Origin: Phycisphaerales bacterium
GTDB taxonomy: Bacteria > Planctomycetota > Phycisphaerae > UBA1845 > Fen-1342
DNA: 64,000 nt
Assembly: GCA_022839625.1 (NCBI GenBank)
Contig: JALHJL010000002.1
Span: 151,561 to 215,560 of the forward strand
Direction: 5' to 3'
Positions 24,855 through 32,791 of this stretch are shown in pieces (the first letter of the stretch is position 1; each line of letters starts with the position of its first letter). A model generated the notes under the pieces. The model searched no databases, was not told the DNA's origin, and saw nothing but the letters and a program-made list of their open reading frames with translations. The position numbers were made by a program, and so were the translations under genes.

Positions 24855-27125
24855 CTATCGCTTGCTCCGCTGGAGTTCGGATAGTCTCACACGCTCGCGC
24901 TTCACGGCGGCCTTGGCGTCCGTGCCGGGCAGCACCACGCCCTGCATGGACGCCCCCACGGCGCAACCGACCAGGCAATCCAGCCAGTGGTTCTCCGATG
25001 CCTCCGGGCGCAGCTTCCACTCGTCCACCACGCGGCCCCGGCCCTCGGTCTTCACGCGGTACTCGCTCGTCAGGTGCTCGGCCAAGAGGCGATGCACTTC
25101 CGGGTCGCGGCCGAAGAGCGACAGGCACCCCCGGTCGCCCATCGCCACGGCGAGGCGCGCGTGGATGAAACTCTTCCAGTAGTTCGAGTCGAAGAGCACG
25201 TGACGGATGGCCCGGCGGCCGTGGACGCTGGGGATGCGCCAGTTCAGGCCCACGCGGTCCCCGCGCTTGCGACGGTACTCCGAGAACGGGATGCTCGATG
25301 CGCCCACGAACCGCCCGTGGCTGGGCGTCAGAATCGCCGCGTGCTGCGACTGACGGCAGAACTGGTAGACCACGTCCGTGGACGTGCCCCAGTTGGCGTC
25401 GATGAGACACCGCTCGACCTTCAGATGCGCCCCGTCTTCCCGCCGCCACTCCCGCCCGAGAAGGTCATTCGTCACCGCCTCCAGCCCGGCGTAGATCGCG
25501 CCCTCCAGCCCCGCGCCCTTAGCCGCAAGCTGCAACGTCCGCGTGGCGTCCCGCAAGGTAAAGTATCGCCTCTTCTGGTCGGGATAGGCGTTGTAATCGA
25601 GGACGTAACCCGTGAAGTCGTCCGCCCAGGCCGCGACCAGCCAGAAGAGGAGCTTGCCCTGCACGTCGATGAACATCGTCAGGTGGTCCGCGCCGAGGGG
25701 CACTTCGCCGCGTTTCATGCTGTTCAGTTTCTGAGCGACCTGGTCGGCGGTGAGGAGTTCATCATCCTCGACGCCCTTCTCGGGCAGCGGCTCGTTCTGG
25801 TACTCGGCGAAGAACGCCGCTTCGTCCTGGAGCTTCAGGTTCATCGCGTGCTGGATGGCACTGGCCTCGTCGTGGTTGAACCGCTCCGGCCAGGCCACCT
25901 CCGCCCCCTCGTCGAGCGTCTCTCGGTTGGCCTCGTAGAACGCCGTCGCCTCCCGCAGGTCACCGTGGACGCGAAGGCTCTCGGCGCGAATCTCGGCATA
26001 CTTGGCCCAGAGCTTCTCGTTCGTGGGAAACGAGTAGACCATCCGCGTGCGTTCGCCGTTCCACTCCGGGTGCTTGTCGCGGTCGAGGATGTTGTCGGCC
26101 ATGTCGCCGGGACGGATGACCGTGCAGGGCATGATTCCGCTGATCTTCTTGCCCGGTCCCGCGAGGCCCAGCACAGCACCGGCCAGGATGCGTTCCCGCG
26201 TCGCGCACTGGGAAAGCGACCGCGCCGACTCGTCCGTCTGCGGGTCGTCCAGGACCACGAGCGACGGCCTCACGGTCTGCCCGTCGGCCCGCTTGTACTT
26301 CATGCCCCGAATGCGCCCGGTGATGCCTGCGACCTTGATGATGGCACCGCTGGCCCGCGAGCCGGGCATACTCGGTAGGACGACCTCGTTGGCCGTCCAG
26401 CCGATGTGCGTCCTTTCGCCCTTGTAGAGCTGGCCCGAGCACCGGTTGGCGATGCCGTCGAGGCACCGGATGGGGTGGACGACCTCGGGGAAGTCGGCCT
26501 CCAGGAGGTCGTTGCCGTCGAGCTCCATCTTGATGCTGTCGAGCATCTCGATGGCGTGGACCTCGGACGCGCCGATGAGGCAGACGAACTCGCGGTGGCC
26601 GTAGAGCACGGCCCAGAGGCACGCACACTCAGCGATGCTGGTCTTGCCGCTGCCCCTGGGCATGGCCAGGGCGAAGAGGCCGCCGTGCAACACCGCCTGC
26701 TCGATGCGGGCGATGACCTTCAGGTGGTCGGACGACCAGCCCAGGTAGAACGTCATCGGGAAATACGCCTGGCAGAAGAACCGAAAGTCCCTCTCGGCCG
26801 CTGCTTTGCGCTCCGGGTCCACGACGGCGGGCAGTTCGCCGATGTCGCGCCCGGCCTCGGAGAGCGCCCGGTTCCGCGCGGCGGCGCGTTCCTTGAGCGC
26901 CTCGTACTCGGCGCTGGGGTCAACGACCTTCCTCGGCGCGTGCCGCTGGTCCACCAGCCACGCCACGTAGCGGAAGAGGTCCACGCGCCGCCCGTCGCCG
27001 ATGCGAAAGCCCGCCCGCATCCGGTGGCGGTAGAGCTGGCGCTCGTCGAGGACCGTCCCCAGCGGCGTCGAGTTCAGCAGCCGCGCCAGGTCGGCGGGTT
27101 TCAGGTTGCGGGGGTCAATCGCCAC
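24855..27125 (-). CDS. Phage terminase large subunit (GpA-like)
   Basis: A 756-residue packaging motor. The first 65 residues look like a small DNA-binding domain (LYRHRMRAGFRIGDGRRVDLFRYVAWLV). The ATPase follows: Walker A AMPRGSGKTS (about 154-163) and Walker B SLVVLDDPQTDE (about 288-299). The C-terminal part carries a nuclease-like domain (TMFIDVQGKLLFWLVAAW, CLIDANWGTSTDVV, SENHWLDCLVGCA). GpA-type terminases cut concatemeric DNA and pump it into the prohead. It overlaps the small gene upstream by 11 nt. Confidence 0.92.
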   Translation of the reverse strand: MAIDPRNLKPADLARLLNSTPLGTVLDERQLYRHRMRAGFRIGDGRRVDLFRYVAWLVDQRHAPRKVVDPSAEYEALKERAAARNRALSEAGRDIGELPAVVDPERKAAAERDFRFFCQAYFPMTFYLGWSSDHLKVIARIEQAVLHGGLFALAMPRGSGKTSIAECACLWAVLYGHREFVCLIGASEVHAIEMLDSIKMELDGNDLLEADFPEVVHPIRCLDGIANRCSGQLYKGERTHIGWTANEVVLPSMPGSRASGAIIKVAGITGRIRGMKYKRADGQTVRPSLVVLDDPQTDESARSLSQCATRERILAGAVLGLAGPGKKISGIMPCTVIRPGDMADNILDRDKHPEWNGERTRMVYSFPTNEKLWAKYAEIRAESLRVHGDLREATAFYEANRETLDEGAEVAWPERFNHDEASAIQHAMNLKLQDEAAFFAEYQNEPLPEKGVEDDELLTADQVAQKLNSMKRGEVPLGADHLTMFIDVQGKLLFWLVAAWADDFTGYVLDYNAYPDQKRRYFTLRDATRTLQLAAKGAGLEGAIYAGLEAVTNDLLGREWRREDGAHLKVERCLIDANWGTSTDVVYQFCRQSQHAAILTPSHGRFVGASSIPFSEYRRKRGDRVGLNWRIPSVHGRRAIRHVLFDSNYWKSFIHARLAVAMGDRGCLSLFGRDPEVHRLLAEHLTSEYRVKTEGRGRVVDEWKLRPEASENHWLDCLVGCAVGASMQGVVLPGTDAKAAVKRERVRLSELQRSKR

Positions 27126-27303
27126 GGGCCGCCATCTCCTTCGCCAGCCATGCGGCGTAGTGCACGAGGTTGACGGTCCCGTCGGCGTTCACCGGCGCGC
27201 CCGTCTCGATGTCCCGCCGGATGTTCTCGACCGTCGCGTGCCGAGCGCCCACGGCCGCCAGGACGCGCGCGGCCTGCTCCAGCGTCATCGCCGACGGGCT
27301 CAT
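27115..27303 (-). CDS. Small terminase-like DNA-binding protein
   Basis: A 62-residue protein from ATG 27303 (MSPSAMTLEQAARVLAAVG). Its end (TVENIRRDIETGAPVNADGTVNLVHYAAWLAKEM) repeats the plan of the first 60 residues of the large terminase (LYRHRMRAGFRIGDGRRVDLFRYVAWL), so both carry the same small winged-helix-like module. Position directly before the large subunit suggests the small terminase role, though it is shorter than usual. An earlier in-frame start at 27414 exists but would add a low-complexity stretch. Confidence 0.6.
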   Translation of the reverse strand: MSPSAMTLEQAARVLAAVGARHATVENIRRDIETGAPVNADGTVNLVHYAAWLAKEMAARGD

Positions 27304-27550
27304 CGCCCCCCTGTCTGCCGTGCCGGGCACGGCACAGGCAGGCGCGCCGCCGGGTGCGGCAGGGCCGTGCGGCGGGTGCGGGGCAATCTGCCCGGAATTT
27401 TCGCTACGCGACATAAGTCTTTACCCCATCGCAACATGCGACATCGAGAATTCCGCAGTTTCCCGGCAGATTCCACTTGGCATGTCCGCGCGGGCACGGC
27501 CTGATCGGATCGCTGGCATGGCCAGCGCGAAACCGAAAGGAGCCGAGACC
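27304..27550. other. Divergent intergenic region between terminase operon and plus-strand cluster
   Basis: The region holds a perfect 9-bp inverted repeat TGCCGTGCC/GGCACGGCA (27316-27334) and the 58-nt repeat copy 2. It must contain promoters for the terminase genes (minus) and for the small gene cluster (plus), but neither the 35-bp element nor a clear sigma-70 site was found. Confidence 0.4.
27448..27506 (+). repeat. Imperfect 58-nt repeat, copy 2
   Basis: Begins GAATTCCGCAGTTTC and ends GCACGGCCTGATC; pairs with 6490-6547. It stops 44 nt before the ATG of the gene at 27551. The fixed distance to a downstream plus-strand gene in both copies suggests a leader or promoter function rather than chance. 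Confidence 0.6.
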
Positions 27551-27835
27551 ATGAAAACGACGCGAATCGACATCGAGGGCCCGGTCGGGACGGCGACCAT
27601 CCGCCGCGACGGCCGGCGGATCGTCATCACCGGCACGCGGGTAACGAAGGTCATCGAGCGCAAGAGCGGCGAAGGCGTGCCGGTCGGCGAGGCCTTCCAG
27701 CTCGAGGCCGACGCGAGGGAGACGGGGCTGAACGGGCAGGTCGCCCGGACGCTCCAGTGCTACCTCGACGGCCACCGCGGCACGGCCGGCGACGTCGCCC
27801 ACTACCGGCGGGTCATCGAGACCTTCGAGGACTGA
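27551..27835 (+). CDS. Hypothetical small protein
   Basis: A 94-residue protein, MKTTRIDIEGPVGTATIRRDG, with AAAGGAGCC upstream. It is beta-rich at first (ATIRRDGRRIVITGTRVTKVIERK) then helical (ETGLNGQVARTLQCYLDG...VAHYRRVIETFED). Starts a plus-strand cluster of four genes with short gaps. Function unknown. Confidence 0.65.
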   Translation: MKTTRIDIEGPVGTATIRRDGRRIVITGTRVTKVIERKSGEGVPVGEAFQLEADARETGLNGQVARTLQCYLDGHRGTAGDVAHYRRVIETFED

Positions 27836-27877
27836 ACGGCAAGCGAGACCGGCGCTATCCGGCGGAAGGAGACCGCA

Positions 27878-28099
27878 ATGGACGAGCGAGAGTTGCAGGA
27901 CGCGTTGAAGGCCCTCCTGGAGGAGGTCGCCTTCATGGACGACGAGGAGCGGACGGACGCCGGGCTGCCCGACGAGCTGGCTGGCGTCAAGCGCGTCCGC
28001 ACCTACGACGAGGAGGGCGTGCTTACCCGCGACGCCGGGCTGGTGGTCACCACGGCGGAGGGCGCAGAGTTCCAACTGACCATCGTTCGCAGTCGGTAA
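27878..28099 (+). CDS. Hypothetical small acidic protein
   Basis: A 73-residue acidic protein (MDERELQDALKALLEEVAFMDDEERTDAG) ending in a beta hairpin (GLVVTTAEGAEFQLTIVRSR). GGAAGGAGACC precedes the ATG. Second gene of the plus-strand cluster; function unknown. Confidence 0.6.
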   Translation: MDERELQDALKALLEEVAFMDDEERTDAGLPDELAGVKRVRTYDEEGVLTRDAGLVVTTAEGAEFQLTIVRSR

Positions 28100-28114
28100 C
28101 AGGAAGGAAGAACC

Positions 28115-28405
28115 ATGACACGCAAGAGACCCAAGACCTACGAGGCGGACTTCGGCGGCAAGAAAGCCAGCGTGACCGTGCCGCCGAATGACCCGGCCGA
28201 GCCCGACAATGAGCTGCGGGACCTGGTCCAGGACTGCATCTCGCCGCAGGCCGCGGCACTGCTGGGGGCGCGTCCGACCGGTGACGACGCGGTGGACCGC
28301 GGCGTCCGCTGGTTCGCAGGGCAGTTGGCCGAGCTCCTGGGCGGCTGGGGCCGCGTGAGCGACATCCTGGCCGAGCTGGGCCACATCACCATCGACCGCA
28401 GGTAG
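28115..28405 (+). CDS. Hypothetical small protein
   Basis: A 96-residue protein (MTRKRPKTYEADFGGKKASVTVPPND). After a basic start it becomes acidic and helical (NELRDLVQDCISPQAAALLG, WFAGQLAELLGGWGRVSDILAELGHI). AGGAAGGAAG precedes the ATG. Third gene of the plus-strand cluster; no family recognised. Confidence 0.6.
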   Translation: MTRKRPKTYEADFGGKKASVTVPPNDPAEPDNELRDLVQDCISPQAAALLGARPTGDDAVDRGVRWFAGQLAELLGGWGRVSDILAELGHITIDRR

Positions 28406-28417
28406 GAGGTGCAAGCC

Positions 28418-29254
28418 ATGAGGAAGAACGAGGTCGTCATCGGTGGCCGCTACCTGGCGAAGGTCAGCGGCCGGGTCGTGCCGGTGCGGATCACCGGCCA
28501 GTCCCCGTACGGCGGATGGGACGCGGTCAACACGGAGACGAACCGCGCCGTCCGCATCAGAGGATCGCAGCGGCTTCGCAGGCCGGCCGACGCTGCAACG
28601 CGCCAAGCAATCGCCGGCAAGGAGACGGACATGAGCAAGGCAAGAAAGGTCGTGTTGGGCCACGTCTATTCCGTGGCCGTGGGCGGCTCGTACCTCCCGG
28701 TGCGGGTCGACTCTGCGCTCGGGCACGGGCGGTACGAGGGCGTTTGCCTCCAGCCCGACGGCAAGGAGAAGACCGTGAAGTTCTCGACCGACCGCGTCCG
28801 GGGCGATGGCGTACCGGAGGACCAGTGGCGGAAAGAGCAGGAGGCCGGCAAGCAGGAGCGCCAGATCCCCGCGCTCCAGACGGCCGCCAAGGTCGCCTCG
28901 AAGGTCCTGGGCGTTCCGGTCGGCGTCGTGCCTGCCTGTGCGTCGCACGCAGACAGGCCGCCGAAGGGCAAGGCCGCCAAGGCGATGGGCGAGCCGAAGC
29001 CCCGCAAGAAGGCCGATCGCGCCGACGGCACGATGAGCGGCCTCGATGCGGCGGCGAAGGTGCTGGCCGACGCGGGCGAGCCGCTCAACTGCAAGACCAT
29101 CCTCGAGCGGGCCATCGAGAAGGGGTACTGGAAGACCGGTGGCAAGACGCCGTCCGCGACGGTTTACGCCGCCATCCTCCGGGAAATCCAGAAGAAGGGC
29201 GACGCGTCGCGGTTCGCCAAGGCCGACCGCGGGATGTTCACGCTCAAGGCGTAG
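28418..29254 (+). CDS. HARE-HTH domain protein with duplicated N-terminal module
   Basis: A 278-residue protein from ATG 28418 with AGGAGG 8 nt upstream. Two similar N-terminal modules follow each other: VVIGGRYLAKVSGRVVPVRI and VLGHVYSVAVGGSYLPVRV. The C-terminal 75 residues (MSGLDAAAKVLADAGEPLNCKTILERAIEKGYW, ATVYAAILREIQKKGDASRF) are a clear HARE-HTH winged helix, a domain shared by RpoE delta subunits, restriction enzymes and chromatin proteins and proposed to bind modified or special DNA. A role with the neighbouring methyltransferase, whose 3' end overlaps this gene, is possible. Confidence 0.75.
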   Translation: MRKNEVVIGGRYLAKVSGRVVPVRITGQSPYGGWDAVNTETNRAVRIRGSQRLRRPADAATRQAIAGKETDMSKARKVVLGHVYSVAVGGSYLPVRVDSALGHGRYEGVCLQPDGKEKTVKFSTDRVRGDGVPEDQWRKEQEAGKQERQIPALQTAAKVASKVLGVPVGVVPACASHADRPPKGKAAKAMGEPKPRKKADRADGTMSGLDAAAKVLADAGEPLNCKTILERAIEKGYWKTGGKTPSATVYAAILREIQKKGDASRFAKADRGMFTLKA

Positions 29255-31448
29255 CATCGGTCAATCCCTCCCTGCCTGCCGAAGCCTCGGCGCAGGCAGG
29301 CGCTCCGACCACCCCGGTGCAAGCCGGGGTCTGGTCGTTCAGGGCCGTGCGCTCGGCCTTCCTTCCCGTGAACTCTTCCCAGCGCCGGACGATGACATCG
29401 CAGTAGAGCGGGTCTATCTCCATCACGAGCGCCCGACGCCCGGTCCGCTCGGCGGCGATGAGCGTCGAGCCCGAGCCGCCGAAGAGGTCCAGGACGTTCT
29501 CGCCCGGCTTGCTGCTGTAGGTCATGGCGCGGACGGCGAGTTCGACCGGCTTCTCGGTAAGGTGCACCATCGACTGCGGGTTGACCTTCTTGACGCTCCA
29601 GACGTCGGTCGCGTTGGTGATCTCCGGGTTGAAGTAGTGCGCCGCGCCTTCCTTCCAGCCGTAGAAACAGTTGTGGGTAACGATGCCGTCGGCGACGTAG
29701 TGTTGATGCTTGTCGACCGCCATCGAATAGACCGGCCCGCGGTAAGACTGCACGTCCACTGCGCGGACGGGAACCCAATCGAAACGCTGCCCCTTGCGAG
29801 GGACTGGGACGGCCATGACGCCGGGTAGCAGATTGCATGCGCGGACCTGGAGCGGGACGCGGCAGCCGTACTTGGAACGGGTATGGCCACGGCTGACGAA
29901 CGGGTAGAGCACGTCCCGATGGTGATCGGCCAGTGCCCGTCGCGCCGCCCGCTCCAGCCCGTCGGGGTCCAGGGTCTCGTAGATGCGACGGATCTGGGCG
30001 TCCGAGCGCCGGGACTGCGGCGACCCGCGCCAGAACGTGGTCGGGATGCCGTAGGCAGTCGAGACGATTTGCTCCGCGACCGTCGCCTCATCCTTCGTCG
30101 GATGGACGCTCAGGACCCACGCCGCTTCGCCCTCCTCCGTGCTCAGTCGCTGCTTGACCCCGAATCCCCACGTGGAACGAAGCTTGGAGGCTCCCACGCG
30201 CCACCAGAGGCCGCTTTGCATGAGGTACACGCACCACACGTCGCGCGACTGAGGGGTGAGTTTGACGCTCCAGACGTGGCCGTCGGTGCACCAGGTGGTC
30301 CGGTCGCCGGCTACGACCCCGTAGAGCGGCCCGCGGTACTGGCGACGGGTCGTAAGAACCTCCATCCCATGCCGCAGGCCGACCATCGCCGATGAACTGC
30401 TGCTGAAGCTGACCACGCGGTCGCCGTCGCGCAGGCTGGCGATGGGCACATCGCCTTCCGGCGTAAGCACGCGCGTATCGGGAGGCTGGCACCACTCGTG
30501 GTTCCCCATAAAGTCTTTCCGCGTGAGCACCGGGTGCTCCTTCACCCAGATGATCATCTGCGAGAAGTAGAGCTGCGACTCGCGGAGGGCATTCGGATAG
30601 TTCCAGATGTTCGAGTACCCGCCCCAGATGTAGAAGGCCCGGCCCGGCTCCAGCACCCGCTGGATGTTGCCGAACCACAGCCGCAGGAGCCGCGCGAACT
30701 CCTCGTCGGAGATGAAGTCGTTGACCAGCGGCCGGTCCTTGGGGCGGAGTTTGCCCGTGGTGGCGTGCGTCTGGCCCCGGATGGCGATGTCCATGCCCTG
30801 CTGGCCAATGGGCCGGTCGCCGCTGGCGGCGATGGCGTTGTTGCTCCGGCTGGCGACGCCGACATTGTAAGGCGGGTCGGTGTTCACGAGCTGCACGGTC
30901 GCACCGTCCAGCAAGCGGTCCACGTCCTCGGCCTCGCCGCTGTCGCCGCAGAGGAGGCGATGGTTCCCGAGCACCCAGAGGTCGCCGGGTTGCGTCACCG
31001 CCTCGTCCGGCGGCTCGGGGATGGCGTCCGGCTCGGTCAGGCCCTCGGTGCCCGTCGCTCCGAGCATCTTCTCCAGCTCCGCCGACGAGAAGCCCAAGAG
31101 CTCCAGGTCCACGTCCATGCCGCGCAGTTCCGATAGCTCGATGGGCAGCAGTTCCATGTTCCACGAGGCCAAGTCCGCGACCTTGTTGTCGGCGATGCGG
31201 TAGGCCCTCACCTGCGCCGGGGTGAGGTCGGTCGCCACGTGGACGGGGACCGTCTCCAGCCCCAGTTTCTGCGCGGCCTTCCAGCGCGTATGTCCGACGA
31301 CGATGACGCTGTCAGCGTCCACGACGATGGGTTGGCGGAATCCGTACTCCCGGATGGACCGGGCGACCGCCTCGACCGCGCCGTCGTTGTCGCGGGGGTT
31401 CTTGTCGTAGGGCCGGATGCTGCCGATGGGTCGAAGTTCAACCTGCAT
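29244..31448 (-). CDS. ParB-like/DNA adenine methyltransferase fusion interrupted by an intein
   Basis: A 734-residue precursor. Residues 1-130 are a ParB-N domain (RPYDKNPRDNDGAVEAVARSIREYGFRQPIVVD, VVGHTRWKAAQKLG). The methyltransferase part has motif IV NTDPPYNVG (189-197) before the intein, and motif I LDLFGGSGSTLIAAE after it, a beta-class N6-adenine or N4-cytosine order. The intein is residues 320-593; removing it joins GNHEW to CFYGWKEGA, giving a normal 460-residue enzyme. The C-terminal tail (ACAEASAGREGL) crosses an inverted repeat. GGAGG precedes the ATG. Modification of element DNA or of the host is the expected role. Confidence 0.9.
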   Translation of the reverse strand: MQVELRPIGSIRPYDKNPRDNDGAVEAVARSIREYGFRQPIVVDADSVIVVGHTRWKAAQKLGLETVPVHVATDLTPAQVRAYRIADNKVADLASWNMELLPIELSELRGMDVDLELLGFSSAELEKMLGATGTEGLTEPDAIPEPPDEAVTQPGDLWVLGNHRLLCGDSGEAEDVDRLLDGATVQLVNTDPPYNVGVASRSNNAIAASGDRPIGQQGMDIAIRGQTHATTGKLRPKDRPLVNDFISDEEFARLLRLWFGNIQRVLEPGRAFYIWGGYSNIWNYPNALRESQLYFSQMIIWVKEHPVLTRKDFMGNHEWCQPPDTRVLTPEGDVPIASLRDGDRVVSFSSSSSAMVGLRHGMEVLTTRRQYRGPLYGVVAGDRTTWCTDGHVWSVKLTPQSRDVWCVYLMQSGLWWRVGASKLRSTWGFGVKQRLSTEEGEAAWVLSVHPTKDEATVAEQIVSTAYGIPTTFWRGSPQSRRSDAQIRRIYETLDPDGLERAARRALADHHRDVLYPFVSRGHTRSKYGCRVPLQVRACNLLPGVMAVPVPRKGQRFDWVPVRAVDVQSYRGPVYSMAVDKHQHYVADGIVTHNCFYGWKEGAAHYFNPEITNATDVWSVKKVNPQSMVHLTEKPVELAVRAMTYSSKPGENVLDLFGGSGSTLIAAERTGRRALVMEIDPLYCDVIVRRWEEFTGRKAERTALNDQTPACTGVVGAPACAEASAGREGLTDATP
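29271..29300. repeat. Perfect 9-bp inverted repeat, REP-like
   Basis: CCTGCCTGC (29271-29279) and GCAGGCAGG (29292-29300) form a hairpin with a 12-nt loop, inside the 3' end of the methyltransferase gene and just after the stop of the HARE-HTH gene. A second small hairpin ACCCCGG/CCGGGGT follows. It may terminate plus-strand transcription; no T-run follows. Confidence 0.5.
29670..30491 (-). mobile_element. Intein in the methyltransferase gene (274 residues)
   Basis: The insert starts at Cys320 (CQPPDTRVLTPEGDVPIASL, block A) and ends in VADGIVTHN before the +1 residue Cys594. Block B is visible as GDRTTWCTDGHVW, and block F as VYSMAVDKHQHYVADG. There is no LAGLIDADG motif. A middle domain (WCVYLMQSGLWWRVGASKL..., EATVAEQIVSTAYGIPTTF) resembles a domain I remember from other phage inteins; its relation to GIY-YIG nucleases is not settled. 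The splicing residues Cys1, penultimate His, terminal Asn and +1 Cys are all present, so it should be active. Confidence 0.93.
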
Positions 31449-31490
31449 GTTGCACCTCCATGTGCCCGCGGTAATCGCTTGCTGCCTGGG

Positions 31491-32168
31491 CTACGACCTC
31501 CCGCCAAAGTTGGGTGGGGTGCTTGTCTCGCCCAAGGCGGACGATACGCCAAGTGCGTGCTGCTCCGCCGGAACCGACTTGCCATCCCCGTCAGGCCCAG
31601 ATGCACCGTTCTCAACGGCCGCCCCATGGCCATTCATGTCCCACCGCCTATCGGTTCGCGCCGCCACCAACTTCTGTTTCCACTCGGCTCGTTCGCGCTC
31701 GGTCATCGGCCGATACCGCACCATGGCGCGGACGCCGACGTTGGGAGCGCCGGGCAAGACCTCCAACACCAGAAGCTGCGGGCCGGGGATTTCGGGATGC
31801 TCCGACAAGGCTTGCCGAAAAGCCCGAACGTCCTGCGTGGGGTCGATATTCAGGGCCATCCGCGCTAGCGTCTGCGGCATATACTGCCCCTCGGCGTCCA
31901 TGTACTCCGCCGCACGGTCGATGTCCGCCGCGGTCCACCGGCGGCGGCCGTTCTCCATGGCCGGCGCGGGCAGCCGGCCCCGCTCGATGAGGTAGTCCAA
32001 CGTCGCCGCCGAGGCGTCCAGGCCCCGCGTTCGCAACTCCTGGACCGCCTGAGCCGTGCTCTTGGGGTACTCGGATCGGGGATGCCGAAGCCCCTCCACA
32101 CCGTTGGCCTCCTGGGACACCATCAAGAACAGTTCTTCGTAGTCTTTACGTTCCATCGCATAACGCAT
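31491..32168 (-). CDS. MerR-like helix-turn-helix protein
   Basis: A 225-residue protein; I start it at ATG 32168 (MRYAMERKDYEELF), where GGAGAA lies about 8 nt upstream and the promoter-like copy C ends 49 nt upstream. Residues about 45-85 (AQAVQELRTRGLDASAATLDYLIERGRLP...NGRRRWTAADIDRAAEY) form a MerR/excisionase-type HTH. The rest (PGPQLLVLEVLPGAPNVGVRAMVRYRPMTERERAEWK) has no family. It heads the methyltransferase operon. The last 50 residues are low complexity. Confidence 0.65.
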   Translation of the reverse strand: MRYAMERKDYEELFLMVSQEANGVEGLRHPRSEYPKSTAQAVQELRTRGLDASAATLDYLIERGRLPAPAMENGRRRWTAADIDRAAEYMDAEGQYMPQTLARMALNIDPTQDVRAFRQALSEHPEIPGPQLLVLEVLPGAPNVGVRAMVRYRPMTERERAEWKQKLVAARTDRRWDMNGHGAAVENGASGPDGDGKSVPAEQHALGVSSALGETSTPPNFGGRS

Positions 32169-32217
32169 GTCTGGTTCTCCTATCGCTTGGCCACGGCCCA
32201 ACCACTGGGCCATACTG

Positions 32218-32252
32218 GATACTTACCCGCTTTACCGTCCGAATGACGGACG
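32218..32252 (-). promoter_or_regulatory. Copy C of the 35-bp element-specific promoter-like motif
   Basis: Minus strand: CGTCCGTCAT (32252-32243), 13 nt, CGGGTAAGTATC (32229-32218), then CAGTAT. It ends 49 nt before the MerR-like gene start. It also contains the local palindrome CGTCCG/CGGACG, not shared by the other copies. The 254 nt upstream (32253-32506) hold no gene I trust. Confidence 0.7.
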
Positions 32253-32506
32253 ACAGGCCGCAAACCGGCACAAACTCCGTAGTGAGCAAAGGCTTTTCAT
32301 GGGGTGTACAGGGCGTGACGAAAACACCGTTGGTGTTCACCCTCTTGACCACCCAACGGGCCTGCGAAATCGTCCAAGGGTTCCGCAAGGGTTCCGCCCT
32401 GTTCGCGCCAGGTTCCACCAGGTTGCGACCCTTTCGCCGGGACGGCGGATTCCTCGACCCCACGAACCGGTTGCGACCTGGCGCGACCGGGCGCGTTCCC
32501 ATGTCG

Positions 32507-32791
32507 TCACGCACGTTCCTCTCCTTCTCGGACGGCCACATGTGCTTTGCCGCAATCCCCCCAAGCCACCACCTCCCGGCACATCGCTCGGAACTCCTCG
32601 TTGGTCAGCGCCCCCTTTGCCCGATTCACATCCTTGTGCAGGGCTTGGGTGTTCTCGATGACGTGCCCACCGCCATGGCGGACGGGGACGATGTGGTCGA
32701 GGGCGGCTGACTCGGGCGTAAGCCTGCGGCCGGTCAAGGCGCACCGGTATCGCTGGTGTTCCAGCAAGCGCAGCACGTTTTCGACTGACAC
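32507..32791 (-). CDS. HNH endonuclease domain protein
   Basis: A 94-residue reading from GTG 32791. VLRLLEHQRYRCALTGRRLTPESAALDHIVPVRHGGGHVIENTQALHKDVNRAKGALTNEEF is a textbook HNH motif with His/Asn residues in place, as found in phage homing or packaging-linked nucleases. A GGAG lies very close to the GTG, so the start is weak. The upstream gene in another frame (32734-33150) reads like the natural N-terminal half, so this could be the second part of one protein split by a frameshift. Confidence 0.7.
   Translation of the reverse strand: MSVENVLRLLEHQRYRCALTGRRLTPESAALDHIVPVRHGGGHVIENTQALHKDVNRAKGALTNEEFRAMCREVVAWGDCGKAHVAVREGEERA

Noticed and set aside
32146..32541. 131-codon minus-strand frame across copy C of the promoter-like motif
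   Set aside because: No ribosome site, overlaps the HNH gene, and the peptide (RNPPSRRKGRNLVEPGANRAEP) follows a run of GGTTCC-like repeats rather than a protein pattern.
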